This document shows, piece after piece, positions 1-9,229 of a DNA stretch of 64,000 nucleotides; the stretch's first letter is position 1, and each line of letters opens with the position of its first letter. The notes beneath the pieces were generated by a model. It ran no database searches. It saw only the letters and a program-made list of their open reading frames with translations, and was not told the origin of the DNA. The translations under genes were made by a program, and so were the position numbers. Source of the DNA: Streptomyces sp. NBC_00370 (GTDB lineage: Bacteria; Actinomycetota; Actinomycetes; Streptomycetales; Streptomycetaceae); NCBI RefSeq assembly GCF_036084755.1, contig NZ_CP107968.1:1602501-1666500 (forward strand), given 5' to 3'.

Positions 1-102
1 GTGTGTCCCGTCGTCGCGCTTGAGGCCACGGCCGACGCGCTCTCCGCGCTGCGTGAGGACGGCGAAGTGCGGACCGGGGACGCTCTCTTCGACTGGCAGT
101 AA
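1..102 (+). CDS. crr: PTS glucose-family EIIA component, C-terminal end (partial)
   Basis: The first 33 codons of the window read in frame to a TAA stop at 100-102 and end in GDALFDWQ. This matches the C-terminal tail of the soluble Crr-type EIIA domain (pattern VVALE...G..LF.W). Such proteins accept phosphate from HPr and pass it to a sugar-specific EIIB. The gene begins outside the window. It lies 86 bp upstream of ptsI on the same strand, and crr-ptsI is a known Streptomyces arrangement, so the two are probably co-transcribed. The call rests on a short tail plus its position, so it is likely rather than proven. Confidence 0.75.
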   Translation: MCPVVALEATADALSALREDGEVRTGDALFDWQ

Positions 103-188
103 GGCCACCCGGCCTGGTGCCTGAAGCCCAGGCCCCCCGCATATCAATCGCGGTCGGCACGAGAGCCGCCCAACCGGAGACAGGTGCA

Positions 189-1859
189 ATGGAGACAACG
201 CTGCGAGGCGTCGGAGTCAGTCATGGTGTGGCGATCGGCGAGGTCCGGCATATGGGGACCGCCGTTCTCGAGCCGCCGGCCAAGCAGATTCCGGCCGAGG
301 AAGCCGAGCGCGAGCAGGCGCGGGCCAAGCAGGCGGTCGACGCCGTGGCCGCCGATCTGATCGCCCGGGGCAATCTCGCGGGTGGTGAGGCGCAGGGGGT
401 GCTCGAGGCGCAGGCGATGATGGCGCAGGACCCTGAGCTGATGGCCGACGTGGAGCGGCGTGTCACTGCCGGGAGCACGGCCGAGCGTGGCGTGTACGAC
501 GCGTTCGCCTCGTACCGGGAGCTGCTCGCGGGTGCCGGTGAGTATCTGGCGGGGCGGGTCGCCGACCTGGACGACGTGCGGAACCGTATCGTCGCCCGGC
601 TGCTCGGCGTTCCGATGCCGGGGGTGCCGGACAGTGACGAGCCGTATGTGCTGATCGCGCGTGATCTGGCGCCTGCCGACACGGCGTTGCTCGATCCCTC
701 GCTCGTTCTCGGCTTTGTCACCGAGGAGGGCGGGCCGACGAGTCACAGCGCGATTCTCGCGCGGGCGCTCGGGGTGCCGGCCGTGGTGGCGCTGGCGGGT
801 GCCGGTGAGCTGGCCGAGGGGACGGTCGTCGCTGTTGACGGCAGCAGTGGTGAGGTGTTCGTCGAGCCGAGCGCCGAGAAGCGTGCCGGGCTTGAGCATG
901 CGGCTGCCGAGCGTGCGTCCGCGCTTTCCGCTTCCACCGGTCCGGGGGCGACGTCCGACGGGCACAAGATGCCGCTGCTGGCCAATGTCGGCGGGCCCGC
1001 CGATGTGCCGGCCGCGCTGGAGGCGGGCGCCGAGGGTGTCGGGCTGTTCCGTACCGAGTTCCTTTTCCTCGACGACAGCAAGCAGGCTCCTTCGCAGGAG
1101 AAGCAGGTCGCGGCGTACCGCGCGGTGCTGGAGGCGTTTCCCGAGGGCCGGGTGGTCGTGCGGGTCCTGGACGCCGGGGCCGACAAGCCGCTGGACTTCC
1201 TGACGCCCGCCGACGAGCCCAATCCCGCTCTGGGTGTGCGGGGTCTGCGGACGCTGCTCGACCATCCCGACGTGCTGCGGGCGCAGTTGACCGCGCTGGC
1301 GACCGCCGTTGAGGGCCTGCCGGTGCACCTTGACGTGATGGCGCCGATGGTGGCGGACCGGGCTGACGCCAAGGCGTTCGCCGACGCTTGTCGTGAGGCC
1401 GGGCTGCACGCGAAGTTCGGTGCGATGGTGGAGATTCCGTCGGCCGCTCTGCGGTCACGTTCCATCCTTCAGGAGGTCGAGTTCCTTTCGCTGGGGACCA
1501 ATGACCTCGCGCAGTACACGTTTGCCGCCGACCGTCAGGTGGGCGCCGTTTCGCGGTTGCAGGATCCCTGGCAGCCGGCGCTGCTGGATCTGGTCGCGCT
1601 GGCCGCCGACGGTGCCAGGGCCGAGGGCAAGAGCTGTGGGGTGTGCGGTGAGGCCGCCGCCGATCCGCTGCTCGCCTGTGTGCTCACCGGTCTTGGCGTG
1701 ACCTCCTTGTCGATGGGTGCGGCGTCGATTCCGTATGTGCGGGCGACACTCGCGAAGTACACCCTGGCGCAGTGCGAGCGTGCTGCCTCCGCCGCGCGTG
1801 CCACGGACAGCGCCGACGACGCCCGGAGCGCGGCGCAGGCTGTGCTGTCCGGCGAATAG
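189..1859 (+). CDS. ptsI: Phosphoenolpyruvate-protein phosphotransferase (PTS enzyme I)
   Basis: Enzyme I autophosphorylates on histidine with PEP and passes the phosphate to HPr, starting the sugar phosphotransferase cascade in the cytoplasm. The 556-residue product has normal family length. The phosphohistidine motif GGPTSHSAILAR is present with the active His at about residue 186. The C-terminal TIM-barrel contains GLFRTEFLF and the CGEAAADP loop with the conserved Cys. An in-frame ATG exists at 117, but the ATG at 189 follows a GGAGA ribosome site and begins METTLRGVGVSHGVAIG, the usual N-terminus, so it is preferred. The upstream neighbour is the crr-like fragment. The gene ends 87 bp before a convergent hypothetical gene, with a hairpin between them. 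Confidence 0.97.
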   Translation: METTLRGVGVSHGVAIGEVRHMGTAVLEPPAKQIPAEEAEREQARAKQAVDAVAADLIARGNLAGGEAQGVLEAQAMMAQDPELMADVERRVTAGSTAERGVYDAFASYRELLAGAGEYLAGRVADLDDVRNRIVARLLGVPMPGVPDSDEPYVLIARDLAPADTALLDPSLVLGFVTEEGGPTSHSAILARALGVPAVVALAGAGELAEGTVVAVDGSSGEVFVEPSAEKRAGLEHAAAERASALSASTGPGATSDGHKMPLLANVGGPADVPAALEAGAEGVGLFRTEFLFLDDSKQAPSQEKQVAAYRAVLEAFPEGRVVVRVLDAGADKPLDFLTPADEPNPALGVRGLRTLLDHPDVLRAQLTALATAVEGLPVHLDVMAPMVADRADAKAFADACREAGLHAKFGAMVEIPSAALRSRSILQEVEFLSLGTNDLAQYTFAADRQVGAVSRLQDPWQPALLDLVALAADGARAEGKSCGVCGEAAADPLLACVLTGLGVTSLSMGAASIPYVRATLAKYTLAQCERAASAARATDSADDARSAAQAVLSGE

Positions 1860-1895
1860 CGTTTGGTGGGCGGGTAGTTGACGTCTCGTTCGGGC

Positions 1896-1929
1896 AGGGG
1901 CCCTACGCCGAAGCTGGTGTGGGGCCCCT
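1896..1929. terminator. Hairpin between convergent ptsI and hypothetical gene
   Basis: Arms AGGGGCCC (1896-1903) and GGGCCCCT (1922-1929) are perfect complements around an 18-nt loop. The hairpin sits just after the ptsI stop and just before the stop of the opposing gene. There is no T-run, as is usual for Streptomyces terminators. Confidence 0.55.
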
Positions 1930-1946
1930 CCCCTGTGCCGGGCCGG

Positions 1947-2861
1947 TCAGTGGTGGAGTCCCGTGTCGTCCGCGCCCAGCTCGAATCCCGCGCGGTAGTC
2001 CACGCCTGATTCGGGCGAGAGCGGTTCTCCGGTGTCCGCGTCGGTGCAGTAGGCGTTGAAGACCTCGCCCGCGGTGAGCGGGACGAGCAGTCCCTGGGCG
2101 AGCCGCCAGCCGTAGAGCCGGTCGGGGGCTTCGGGGTCGGTCGTTCTGAGCACGACGCCGGCCGGGCTCTCCAGGGCGATGCCGGCGGCGAGGACGGTGA
2201 CGAGTTCGGTGGCTTCCGTGGAGTCGGCCCTGACGGGTTCCGCCCCGGTCGGCCGGTGCAGATGGGCGGCGGCCAGCAGTTGTTCGCCGGATGCGGGGAC
2301 GCTGCAGACGATGTGGTGGGTGCCGGGGCCGGCCTTTTCGAGCAGCCGTAGCAGCAGGTGCGAGGCGCGCTCGAAGGCGGCTGCGCCGATGTCCTGTCCG
2401 CAGTCGGCGCAGGCGCCGACGTCGGCGAGGAGCGTCGTCGCGTACTCCCAGGTGGCGCGGCGGACCGCCGTGTCGATGAGCAGCGGGACGAGGGTGTCGA
2501 CGGGCTGGCCGCTGTAGGGAACGGCCGCGCCGGACGCGGCGGCTCTGGCGGTGAATTGGCCGCGTGCCGCGACGGTGTCGGGGTCGAGGCCGGTGTCTTC
2601 GCAGTATTCCGTGAACTCCTCGGGGTCGAAGAGGGCGACGGTGGTGTGTGCGCCTTGGGCGGAGCGGGATCTCAGCAGGGCGTCGAGCTGCCGTAGATAG
2701 ATGTCGTGGTCGTCGAAGGTGAAGGTCGTGTACGGCCGCATCGCCGCGAAGTCGTGTGCGTCGGCCAGCAGGCCGATGACGCCGGCGACTTCGCGGCGCA
2801 GGTGCCGCCGGACGGTCCTGGCGGTCTGTGCGGTCCGTTCGCTGTGGTCGGTGTGCGCCAT
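1947..2861 (-). CDS. Conserved hypothetical protein
   Basis: This is a 304-residue, probably cytoplasmic protein with no signal peptide or membrane segment. I do not recognise the family. It has an acidic, alanine-rich composition with a single CADCG motif near the middle, possibly a lone metal or redox pair. The start at 2861 is chosen because GGGGGAG lies 5 nt upstream of that ATG; an in-frame start at 2894 has no comparable site. It faces ptsI and lies downstream of the acetoacetyl-CoA synthetase gene on the same strand, with a gap of about 90 bp, so it could be the second gene of that unit. No function is assigned. Confidence 0.8.
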   Translation of the reverse strand: MAHTDHSERTAQTARTVRRHLRREVAGVIGLLADAHDFAAMRPYTTFTFDDHDIYLRQLDALLRSRSAQGAHTTVALFDPEEFTEYCEDTGLDPDTVAARGQFTARAAASGAAVPYSGQPVDTLVPLLIDTAVRRATWEYATTLLADVGACADCGQDIGAAAFERASHLLLRLLEKAGPGTHHIVCSVPASGEQLLAAAHLHRPTGAEPVRADSTEATELVTVLAAGIALESPAGVVLRTTDPEAPDRLYGWRLAQGLLVPLTAGEVFNAYCTDADTGEPLSPESGVDYRAGFELGADDTGLHH

Positions 2862-2952
2862 GTCTCCCCCTGAGCGCTGTCGATCAGTGCTCACTCACCG
2901 TAACCGTCGCCACTGACATCGGGCACGGACGGTCACCGGCGCACGGCGGCGG

Positions 2953-4941
2953 TCAGCGGCGGGTGGCCGCGATCCGCTCGTAGAAGCGCAGGAGTTCCAC
3001 GTTGTCCACGGATCCCGCGTTGACGGCCTTGTCCAGTGCCGTGCCCTGGAGGAGCCGTTTGACGGGGACTTCGATGCGCTTGCCCGTGAGGGTGTGCGGG
3101 ACGCCGGGGACCTCGATGATCTCGTCCGGGACATGGCGCGGGGAGAGCTGCTGACGGATCGTCTGTTTGATCCGGTTCCGCAGGTCGTCGTCGAGTACGG
3201 CGCCGTCGGCGAGGTGGACGAAGAGCGGCATCCAGTAGCCGCCGTCGGGCTCTTCGAGGCCGATGACGAGGGATTCGCGGATCTCCGGGAGCCGTTCGAC
3301 GGCCTCGTAGATGTCGGCTGAGCCCATCCGGACACCCTGCCGGTTGAGGGTGGAGTCGGAGCGGCCGTGGATGACGACGGTGCCGCGGTCGGTGATGGTG
3401 ATCCAGTCGCCGTGCCGCCAGACGCCGGGGAACATCTCGAAGTAGCTGTCGCGGTAGCGGCTTCCGTCGGGGTCGTTCCAGAAGCGGACCGGCATGGACG
3501 GCATGGGGTTGGTGACGACGAGCTCGCCGACCTCGTCGACGACGGGTTCGCCCTGGGCGTTCCAGGCCTGGAGGTCGGTGCCGAGCCCCGCTGCCTGGAG
3601 TTCGCCGATGTGGACGGGGAGGGTGGGTACGGCGCCGGCGAAGCAGCTGCAGACGTCGGTGCCGCCGCTGACGGAGGCGATCCAGAGGTCTTCGGCGATC
3701 TCGTCGTGGAGCCAGCGGAAGCCGTCGGGCGGCAGCGGGGATCCGGTGGTGGCGACGCACTGGACGCGGGAGAGGTCGTGGTCGCGGCCCGGGTGGATGC
3801 CCGCCTTGCGGGACGCCATGACGTAGGCGGCTGACGTGCCGTAGAGGGTGGTGCCGGTGCGTTCGGCGACGGCCCATTGCGCGTCGATGGCGGGGAAGCC
3901 GGGGCTGCCGTCGTACAGCACGATCGTGGTGCCGGTGAGCAGCCCGGCGACCAGGAAGTTCCACATCATCCAGCCGGTGGAGGTGTACCAGAAGAACCGG
4001 TCCTCGGGGCCGAGGTCGAGGTGGAGTCCGACCTGCTTGAAGTGCTCCAGCAGGATGCCGCCCTGGGACTGGACGATGGCCTTGGGCAGTCCTGTGGTGC
4101 CCGACGAGTAGAGCACCCACAGCGGGTGGTCGAAGGGGACCTGCTCGAAGACGGGGTCGGGCGCGGGTCCTGTGCCGGGGGCGACGAGGTCGGCCCAGTT
4201 GAGGGCGGCCTCGGGGGTGGGGGTGCCCAGCAGCGGGATGTGGACCACGGCCCGCAGGGTGGGCAGTTCGGCGCGGAGTTCGGCGACGGTCGCTGTGCGG
4301 TCGTGCTGCTTGCCGCCGTAGCGGTAGCCGTCCACGGTGAACAGCACGACGGGTTCGACCTGCTGGAAGCGGTCGAGGACGCTGCGGGCGCCGAAGTCGG
4401 GCGCGCAGGAGGTCCAGACGGCGCCGACGGCGGCGGTGGCGAGGAGCGCGGTGACGGCCTGCGGGATGTTGGGTACGTAGCCGCTGACGCGGTCGCCGGG
4501 CCGTACGCCGAGGTCGCGCAGGTGGGCGGCGAGCGCGCCGACCTGGCGGCGCAGCTCGGACCAGCTGACGGTGGTCTGTTCCTGTGTCTCGTCCACGTAC
4601 AGCAGCGCGGAGTCGTCGGCGCGGGCCGGGTCTTCGGCGGTGCGCAGCGCGTGCTCGGCGTAGTTGAGGGTGGCGCCGGGGAACCACTGGGCGCCGGGCA
4701 TGGCGCGTTCGCCGATGACCCGCTCGTAGGGGGTGCTGAAGCGGATGTCGAACCACTCGGCCACCGCCGCCCAGAACGTGTCGAGTTGGTCGACGGACCA
4801 GCGGTGCAGCGCGGCGTAGCCGCCGTCGGCGGGCGCGTCGTACCGTTCGGCGGCCCAGCTCTGGAAGCGGGTGACGGCGGCGGTCGCCACGCGTTCGGGG
4901 CCCGGCTGCCAGAGCGGTGCGGGGCTGTTCTGTGTGGTCAT
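2953..4941 (-). CDS. aacS: Acetoacetyl-CoA synthetase (acetoacetate-CoA ligase)
   Basis: This ANL-superfamily enzyme activates acetoacetate with ATP and CoA, feeding ketone bodies or poly-hydroxyalkanoate-linked acetoacetate into acetoacetyl-CoA. The 662-residue length fits AacS. The AMP-binding motif YSSGTTGLPKAIV lies at about residue 277. The adenylation motif region has GGTDVCSCF, and the C-terminal lysine region reads TLTGKRIEVPVKRLL. The N-terminal WSVDQLDTFWAAVAEWFDI block is typical of the acetyl/acetoacetyl-CoA synthetase cap. The ATG at 4941 follows a GGGAG site. An upstream in-frame start at 5007 would add 22 residues of unlikely composition. The gene diverges from the GH31 gene across 191 bp. 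Confidence 0.93.
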   Translation of the reverse strand: MTTQNSPAPLWQPGPERVATAAVTRFQSWAAERYDAPADGGYAALHRWSVDQLDTFWAAVAEWFDIRFSTPYERVIGERAMPGAQWFPGATLNYAEHALRTAEDPARADDSALLYVDETQEQTTVSWSELRRQVGALAAHLRDLGVRPGDRVSGYVPNIPQAVTALLATAAVGAVWTSCAPDFGARSVLDRFQQVEPVVLFTVDGYRYGGKQHDRTATVAELRAELPTLRAVVHIPLLGTPTPEAALNWADLVAPGTGPAPDPVFEQVPFDHPLWVLYSSGTTGLPKAIVQSQGGILLEHFKQVGLHLDLGPEDRFFWYTSTGWMMWNFLVAGLLTGTTIVLYDGSPGFPAIDAQWAVAERTGTTLYGTSAAYVMASRKAGIHPGRDHDLSRVQCVATTGSPLPPDGFRWLHDEIAEDLWIASVSGGTDVCSCFAGAVPTLPVHIGELQAAGLGTDLQAWNAQGEPVVDEVGELVVTNPMPSMPVRFWNDPDGSRYRDSYFEMFPGVWRHGDWITITDRGTVVIHGRSDSTLNRQGVRMGSADIYEAVERLPEIRESLVIGLEEPDGGYWMPLFVHLADGAVLDDDLRNRIKQTIRQQLSPRHVPDEIIEVPGVPHTLTGKRIEVPVKRLLQGTALDKAVNAGSVDNVELLRFYERIAATRR

Positions 4942-5132
4942 GGGGTGGCTCCCGGGGCTGGCACGACACGGCTGGTACGGACGATGCCATGTGATCGTCC
5001 CGCGCACCAGGCCGGTTCGGCGGCGGCGACGCGGCGGGTCGGCGGCCGGCCCGCCCTACGCCGGGCCTACGACGGGTGAACGGGAGTTGAACGCAGCACC
5101 TGCTGTGCCCGACAGGTGGCAGGCTGATCATC

Positions 5133-7505
5133 ATGGACCGTCGTGAACTGGTGCGTTCGATGAAAGAGGCCGGCTCGATACAGGGGCTGCGCGGTGTTCC
5201 TTCGGCGTGGCGGCGGTGGCGTACCGATGCCGGGGAGCTGTCGGCGCGGGGTCCTGAGCGGGCCAGGGTGCCCGGTCCGGTGAGCGGCGCCGAGCCGCTG
5301 CCGGGCGGCGGGACCGTACGGTTCGCGCGCGCGGAGCTGCATGTGTGTGTCTCGCTGGGGGGCGCGGTGTTCTGGGCGTGGGACGGGGCGCGTCCGCTGC
5401 CGTCGTACGCGCTGGCGGGCGCGGCGCCCGAGCCTGATCCGCGGGCGGGCCTCGAACCGGACACGGACGGCGGCTGGCGGGTGGTGTCCGAGCGGGTGAC
5501 GGTGGCGATCTCCCGGCACGGCGGTGTGGAGGTGCGTACGCCGGGGGGTGTCGTGCTGCGCCGGGAGCTGCCGCCGCGCTGGTGGGAGCCGGTGGCGGGC
5601 GGTCCGGCGCGCTGGGTGCAGCGTACGGAGGTGGCGGCGGACGCGCGGTTCTTCGGGCTGGGCGGGCGGGCTTCGGGGCCCCGGCTGCGCAGCGGCACGT
5701 ACCGGCTGTGGAACACCGATCCGCGGGGCGGCGGGTTCGGGCGCGACGAGGATCCGCTGTATCTGACGATGCCGGTGCAGCTGGTGGTGGCGGACGGGGG
5801 GACGCATCTGGCGTTCCACGACAACTCGTGGGAGGGGCGGGTCACGCTCCGGGAAGGTGAGGAGGGCGCGGGTTCGGGCCATGACCGTCCGGGGACGAGT
5901 GAGCTGCGGATGGAGGGCGGCCCGCTGCGCTGCTGGGTGGTGACGGGTACGCCGGCGCGGGTGCTGCACGGCTGGGCGGCGCTGACCGGGGCGCCGACGC
6001 CGCCGCCGTCCTGGGCGCTGGGGCCGCAGCACGCCCGGTGGGGTTTCGGCAGCGAGCGGGAGGTGCGGCGGATCGTCGCCGGTTACCGGGAGCGGGGGCT
6101 GCCGCTGTCGGCCCTGCATCTGGATATCGACCACTACGACGCGCATCAGGTCTTCACGGTCGACCGTGAGCGGTTCCCCGATCTGCCGGGGCTGGCTTCG
6201 GAGTTGCGCGAGGACGGCGTACGGCTGGTGTCGATCGTCGATCCGGCGGTGAAGGCGGAGCCGGGTACCGAGGTCTACGACAGCGGCGCTGCCGCGGATG
6301 TCTTCGTACGGGACGCCCGGGGCCGGGAGGTGCACGGCCGGGTCTGGCCGGGCGAGTGTGCCTTCCCCGACTTCACGGCTCCGGCGGCGCGCGCCTGGTG
6401 GGGCGGGTGGTACGAGGAGCGGCTCGCGCAGGGGTTCGCCGGGTTCTGGCACGACATGAACGAACCGGTGTCGTTCGCCTCGTTCGGCGACCGGACGCTG
6501 CCGAGGTCGGCCAGGCACCGGCTGGAGGGCCGGGGCGGGGACCACCGCGAGGCGCACAATGTGTACGGTCTCGCGATGGCGCGTGCGGCGTTCGACGGGC
6601 TGCGCGGGCTGCGCCCCGACGAGCGGCCGTTTCTCTTCTCGCGCTCGGGCTGGGCGGGATTGCAGCGGTACGGCGGCAGTTGGTCGGGCGATGTGGCGAC
6701 GAGCTGGCAGGGGCTGCGTGCCTCGCTGGCGCTGGTGCTGGGGCTCGGTCTGTGCGGGGTGCCGTACTCGGGCCCGGATGTGGGGGGTTTCGACGGGAGC
6801 CCGACTCCTGAGCTGTATCTGCGCTGGTTCCAACTCGGTTCGTATCTGCCGCTGTTCCGTACGCACGCGGCGATCGACGCGGGCCGCAGGGAGCCGTGGG
6901 AGTTCGGGCCCGAGGTGCTGGAGCACGCGCGGGCCGCGCTGGTCGAACGGGAGCGGCTGCGGCCGTACTTCGTGACGCTGGCGCAGTTGGCGAAGCTCAC
7001 GGGGGCGCCGTACGCACGGCCGTTGTGGTGGGGTGCGCCGGAGGACCGGGCGCTGCGGGACTGCGAGGACGCGTTCCTGCTGGGGGATTCGCTGCTGGTC
7101 GCCCCGGTGCTGGAGCGGGGTTCGGACCGGCGGGCGGTGCGGCTGCCGAGGGGGCGGTGGTACGACACGGTCACCGAGGAGGCTTTCGAGGGGCCCGGGC
7201 AGGTGTTGCTGGACGCGCCGCTGTCGCGAACTCCCGTGCTGGCGCGGGCGGGCACGGTGCTTCCGGTGCGGGGCGCCGACGGCAGGCTGGAGTTGGAGGC
7301 GTGGGCGCCGTCGCCCGGCCGGACCGGCGGGGGTCTGGTGGTGCCGGACCCCGGGGACGGCTGGCTGCCGGCGGAGGTGGAGCGCTACACGTCGCGGTTG
7401 CGGGGCACCGAGGTGCGGGTGGAGCGGGTGACGGACGGCGGGCCTGTGGCCCCGCGGTGGCCGGTGCGGGTGCGGGGCGTGGCGCCGGGGGTGGCTCAGC
7501 CGTAG
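5133..7505 (+). CDS. Glycoside hydrolase family 31 protein (alpha-glucosidase-like)
   Basis: This 790-residue GH31 enzyme probably cleaves alpha-linked glucose or xylose from oligosaccharides inside the cell, since I see no signal peptide. The nucleophile block reads FWHDMNEP with the catalytic Asp at about residue 440. The acid/base region has RSGWAGLQRYGGSWSGD followed by SGPDVGGF, both diagnostic. An N-terminal beta domain precedes the barrel (HARWGFGSEREVRRI, LHLDIDHYD). The substrate (maltose, isomaltose or xyloside) cannot be fixed from sequence. It diverges from aacS, and its last 10 bp overlap the end of the convergent Nudix gene. The ATG at 5133 has a weak ribosome site; the ATG ten codons in is an alternative. 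Confidence 0.92.
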   Translation: MDRRELVRSMKEAGSIQGLRGVPSAWRRWRTDAGELSARGPERARVPGPVSGAEPLPGGGTVRFARAELHVCVSLGGAVFWAWDGARPLPSYALAGAAPEPDPRAGLEPDTDGGWRVVSERVTVAISRHGGVEVRTPGGVVLRRELPPRWWEPVAGGPARWVQRTEVAADARFFGLGGRASGPRLRSGTYRLWNTDPRGGGFGRDEDPLYLTMPVQLVVADGGTHLAFHDNSWEGRVTLREGEEGAGSGHDRPGTSELRMEGGPLRCWVVTGTPARVLHGWAALTGAPTPPPSWALGPQHARWGFGSEREVRRIVAGYRERGLPLSALHLDIDHYDAHQVFTVDRERFPDLPGLASELREDGVRLVSIVDPAVKAEPGTEVYDSGAAADVFVRDARGREVHGRVWPGECAFPDFTAPAARAWWGGWYEERLAQGFAGFWHDMNEPVSFASFGDRTLPRSARHRLEGRGGDHREAHNVYGLAMARAAFDGLRGLRPDERPFLFSRSGWAGLQRYGGSWSGDVATSWQGLRASLALVLGLGLCGVPYSGPDVGGFDGSPTPELYLRWFQLGSYLPLFRTHAAIDAGRREPWEFGPEVLEHARAALVERERLRPYFVTLAQLAKLTGAPYARPLWWGAPEDRALRDCEDAFLLGDSLLVAPVLERGSDRRAVRLPRGRWYDTVTEEAFEGPGQVLLDAPLSRTPVLARAGTVLPVRGADGRLELEAWAPSPGRTGGGLVVPDPGDGWLPAEVERYTSRLRGTEVRVERVTDGGPVAPRWPVRVRGVAPGVAQP

Positions 7506-8062
7506 TTTCCGGCGAAGAAGGCCCGTACGGCTTCGGTGTGCAGCGGGAACGCCAACTCGACCGGTGCGTGCAGCAGATGCCAGCCTTCCGTCTCGTCGGT
7601 CGCGACGGAGGTCGGCAGTTGGGCGGCCGGGCGTACCGGGAGGAGCCCGAAGAGCAGCAGATGACCGTCCTGGGAGCTGAGCGCGTCGGCGAGGCGTACG
7701 TCGTCGCGTGCCGCCTCGATGCCGGTCTCCTCGCGCAGTTCGCGTACGACGGCGTGCCGCCAGTCCTCGTTGTCGTCGACGAAGCCGCCGGGCAGGGCGA
7801 CCTGGCCGAGCTGGGGTTCGATGGTGCGGGTGATGACGACGAGCCCTGTGCCCTGTTCGTCCGTCGCGGGCACCAGGGCGATGGCGACCGGCAGCGGGTT
7901 GCGGTAGGCGGTGTCGCCGCAGGCGGCGCAGGTGCGGGGCCAGTTGGTCTGGTCGGCCCGGTAGGGCGTGCCGCAGCTGCCGCAGTGGGAGAAGCGCACC
8001 GGCTTCTCGGGGTGCTGGAGGCGGCCGTCGGGGTTCGCTGGGTCTTTCGTGGGCTCGGGCAC
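7496..8062 (-). CDS. Nudix hydrolase with N-terminal zinc ribbon
   Basis: The 188-residue protein starts with a zinc-ribbon-like block CGSCGTPYRADQ...CAACG (four Cys) and carries a perfect Nudix box: G, five residues, E, seven residues, REL-REE-TGI. Nudix enzymes hydrolyse nucleoside diphosphates linked to another moiety. The zinc ribbon plus Nudix layout recalls NADH pyrophosphatase (NudC), but the protein is shorter and the NudC SQPWPFPxS motif is absent, so the substrate is left open. The GTG at 8062 is taken because upstream in-frame sequence overlaps the divergent DUF962 gene; no strong ribosome site is visible. Its 3' end overlaps the GH31 gene by 10 bp. Confidence 0.88.
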   Translation of the reverse strand: MPEPTKDPANPDGRLQHPEKPVRFSHCGSCGTPYRADQTNWPRTCAACGDTAYRNPLPVAIALVPATDEQGTGLVVITRTIEPQLGQVALPGGFVDDNEDWRHAVVRELREETGIEAARDDVRLADALSSQDGHLLLFGLLPVRPAAQLPTSVATDETEGWHLLHAPVELAFPLHTEAVRAFFAGNYG

Positions 8063-8119
8063 GCGCGGACTGTACCGGACTGTGTTTCCCGTCGCGGGAC
8101 TTGGCACTACCGTGCGGTT

Positions 8120-8482
8120 ATGGCGGAGCAGACAGCAGAGCAGACGTTCGATTCGTACGAGGAGTTCTGGCCGTACTACGTGGCCATGCACTCCAAGGCG
8201 GCGACCCGTTGGGTCCATCTGACGGGCACCCTGACCGGACTCGCGGTCAGCGTCTACGGCCTGGCGCGTGGCCGGAAGCGGTACGCGGCGGCCCTGCCGC
8301 TGATCGGTTACGGGACGGCCTGGCCGGCGCACTTCCTGATCGAGAAGAACAACCCGGCGTCGTTCGGGCATCCGGCCTGGTCGCTGCGGGGCGATGTGGA
8401 GATGATCCGGATGATGCTCACCGGCAGGGACGGGGAGTTGGCCGAGACGGCGGCGAAGTGGCTGGCCGAGCACCCGCGTTGA
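8120..8482 (+). CDS. DUF962 / Mpo1-like small membrane protein
   Basis: A 120-residue protein with the DUF962 signature: an N-terminal FWPYYVAMHSKAATRWVH block, two hydrophobic segments (about residues 34-50 and 55-72) and a central HFLIEKNNPASFGHP motif. Yeast Mpo1 of this family is an iron-dependent dioxygenase acting on 2-hydroxy fatty acids. The conserved His residues that could bind iron are visible, but a bacterial role is only inference. It is divergent from the Nudix gene across 57 bp and convergent with the conservon GTPase gene, with a hairpin between. Confidence 0.85.
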   Translation: MAEQTAEQTFDSYEEFWPYYVAMHSKAATRWVHLTGTLTGLAVSVYGLARGRKRYAAALPLIGYGTAWPAHFLIEKNNPASFGHPAWSLRGDVEMIRMMLTGRDGELAETAAKWLAEHPR

Positions 8483-8547
8483 GCCGGGCGCGCGCGGAGC
8501 CGGCAGGCGTTGGGCCGGGCGCGCGCGCAGGCCGGCGGACCGGCGAA

Positions 8548-8580
8548 CGGCCCGTCCCCTGGCGATCGAGGGGCGGGCCG
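8548..8580. terminator. Hairpin between DUF962 gene and conservon
   Basis: CGGCCCGTCCCC (8548-8559) pairs with GGGGCGGGCCG (8570-8580) with one bulged T and a 10-nt loop. It sits between convergent genes, so it probably terminates both units. Confidence 0.6.
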
Positions 8581-8608
8581 TGAGCCGTCTGAGGTGCCGG
8601 GCCGCCGG

Positions 8609-9229
8609 TCAGGTGGTGGGCGTGAGGGTGGCGGCGTGGTCGCGCTCGCGCGTCGCGAGGCTCATCGCGTGTTCGACGACGGCGATCAGTACTTCCTTCA
8701 CCGACTCGCGTTCCCGCGCGTCGCACATCACCAGCGGCACCTCGGGGTCGAGGTCGAGCGCCGCCCGTACGGTCTCGCCCGGGAACCTGCTCGCGCCTTC
8801 GAAGCAGTTGACGGCGACGGTGAACGGGATGCCGCGCCGCTCGAAGTAGTCGACGGCGGCGAACGAGTCGGCGAGACGGCGGGTGTCGGCGAGTACGACG
8901 GCGCCCAGCGCGCCCTGGGCCAGTTCGTCCCAGAGGAACCAGAACCGGTCCTGGCCCGGCGTGCCGAAGACGTACAGCACCAGGTCGTCGCGGAGGGTGA
9001 TGCGGCCGAAGTCCATGGCGACCGTGGTGGTCGTCTTCTTCTCGACCCCCTCGACGTCGTCCACGGGACGGCCGGCCTCGCTCAGCACCTCCTCGGTACG
9101 GAGCGGCTTGATCTCGCTGACCGCGCCGACCAGGGTGGTCTTGCCGACACCAAATCCGCCGGCGACGAGAATCTTCAGCGTCACCGGATCGGCGGGACGC
9201 TGCCTTCGGCTAGAGCGCCCGAAGACCAT
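8609..9229 (-). CDS. cvnD: Conservon small GTPase (CvnD-type)
   Basis: A 206-residue Ras-like GTPase of the multi-gene Streptomyces Cvn family. The P-loop GGFGVGKTTLVGAV is near residues 24-37, the switch region has KKTTTTVAMDFG, and the G3 motif reads FGTPGQDRF. The NKxD motif is replaced by VNCFEG, which I recall as typical of this family. Conservon GTPases are thought to be output partners of the membrane kinase CvnA, in a way loosely like eukaryotic G-protein coupling. It overlaps cvnC by 20 bp and is the last gene of the operon. No cytochrome P450 gene (cvnE) follows, unlike some conservons. Confidence 0.93.
   Translation of the reverse strand: MVFGRSSRRQRPADPVTLKILVAGGFGVGKTTLVGAVSEIKPLRTEEVLSEAGRPVDDVEGVEKKTTTTVAMDFGRITLRDDLVLYVFGTPGQDRFWFLWDELAQGALGAVVLADTRRLADSFAAVDYFERRGIPFTVAVNCFEGASRFPGETVRAALDLDPEVPLVMCDARERESVKEVLIAVVEHAMSLATRERDHAATLTPTT

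Noticed and set aside
2933..5845. 970-codon minus-strand frame spanning aacS and the start of the GH31 gene
   Set aside because: It lies in a different frame from aacS, is rich in Arg/Pro/His and is a shadow.
7496..8062. NADH pyrophosphatase (nudC) as the name of the Nudix gene
   Set aside because: The zinc ribbon is present, but the protein is short and lacks the SQPWPFPxS motif downstream of the Nudix box.
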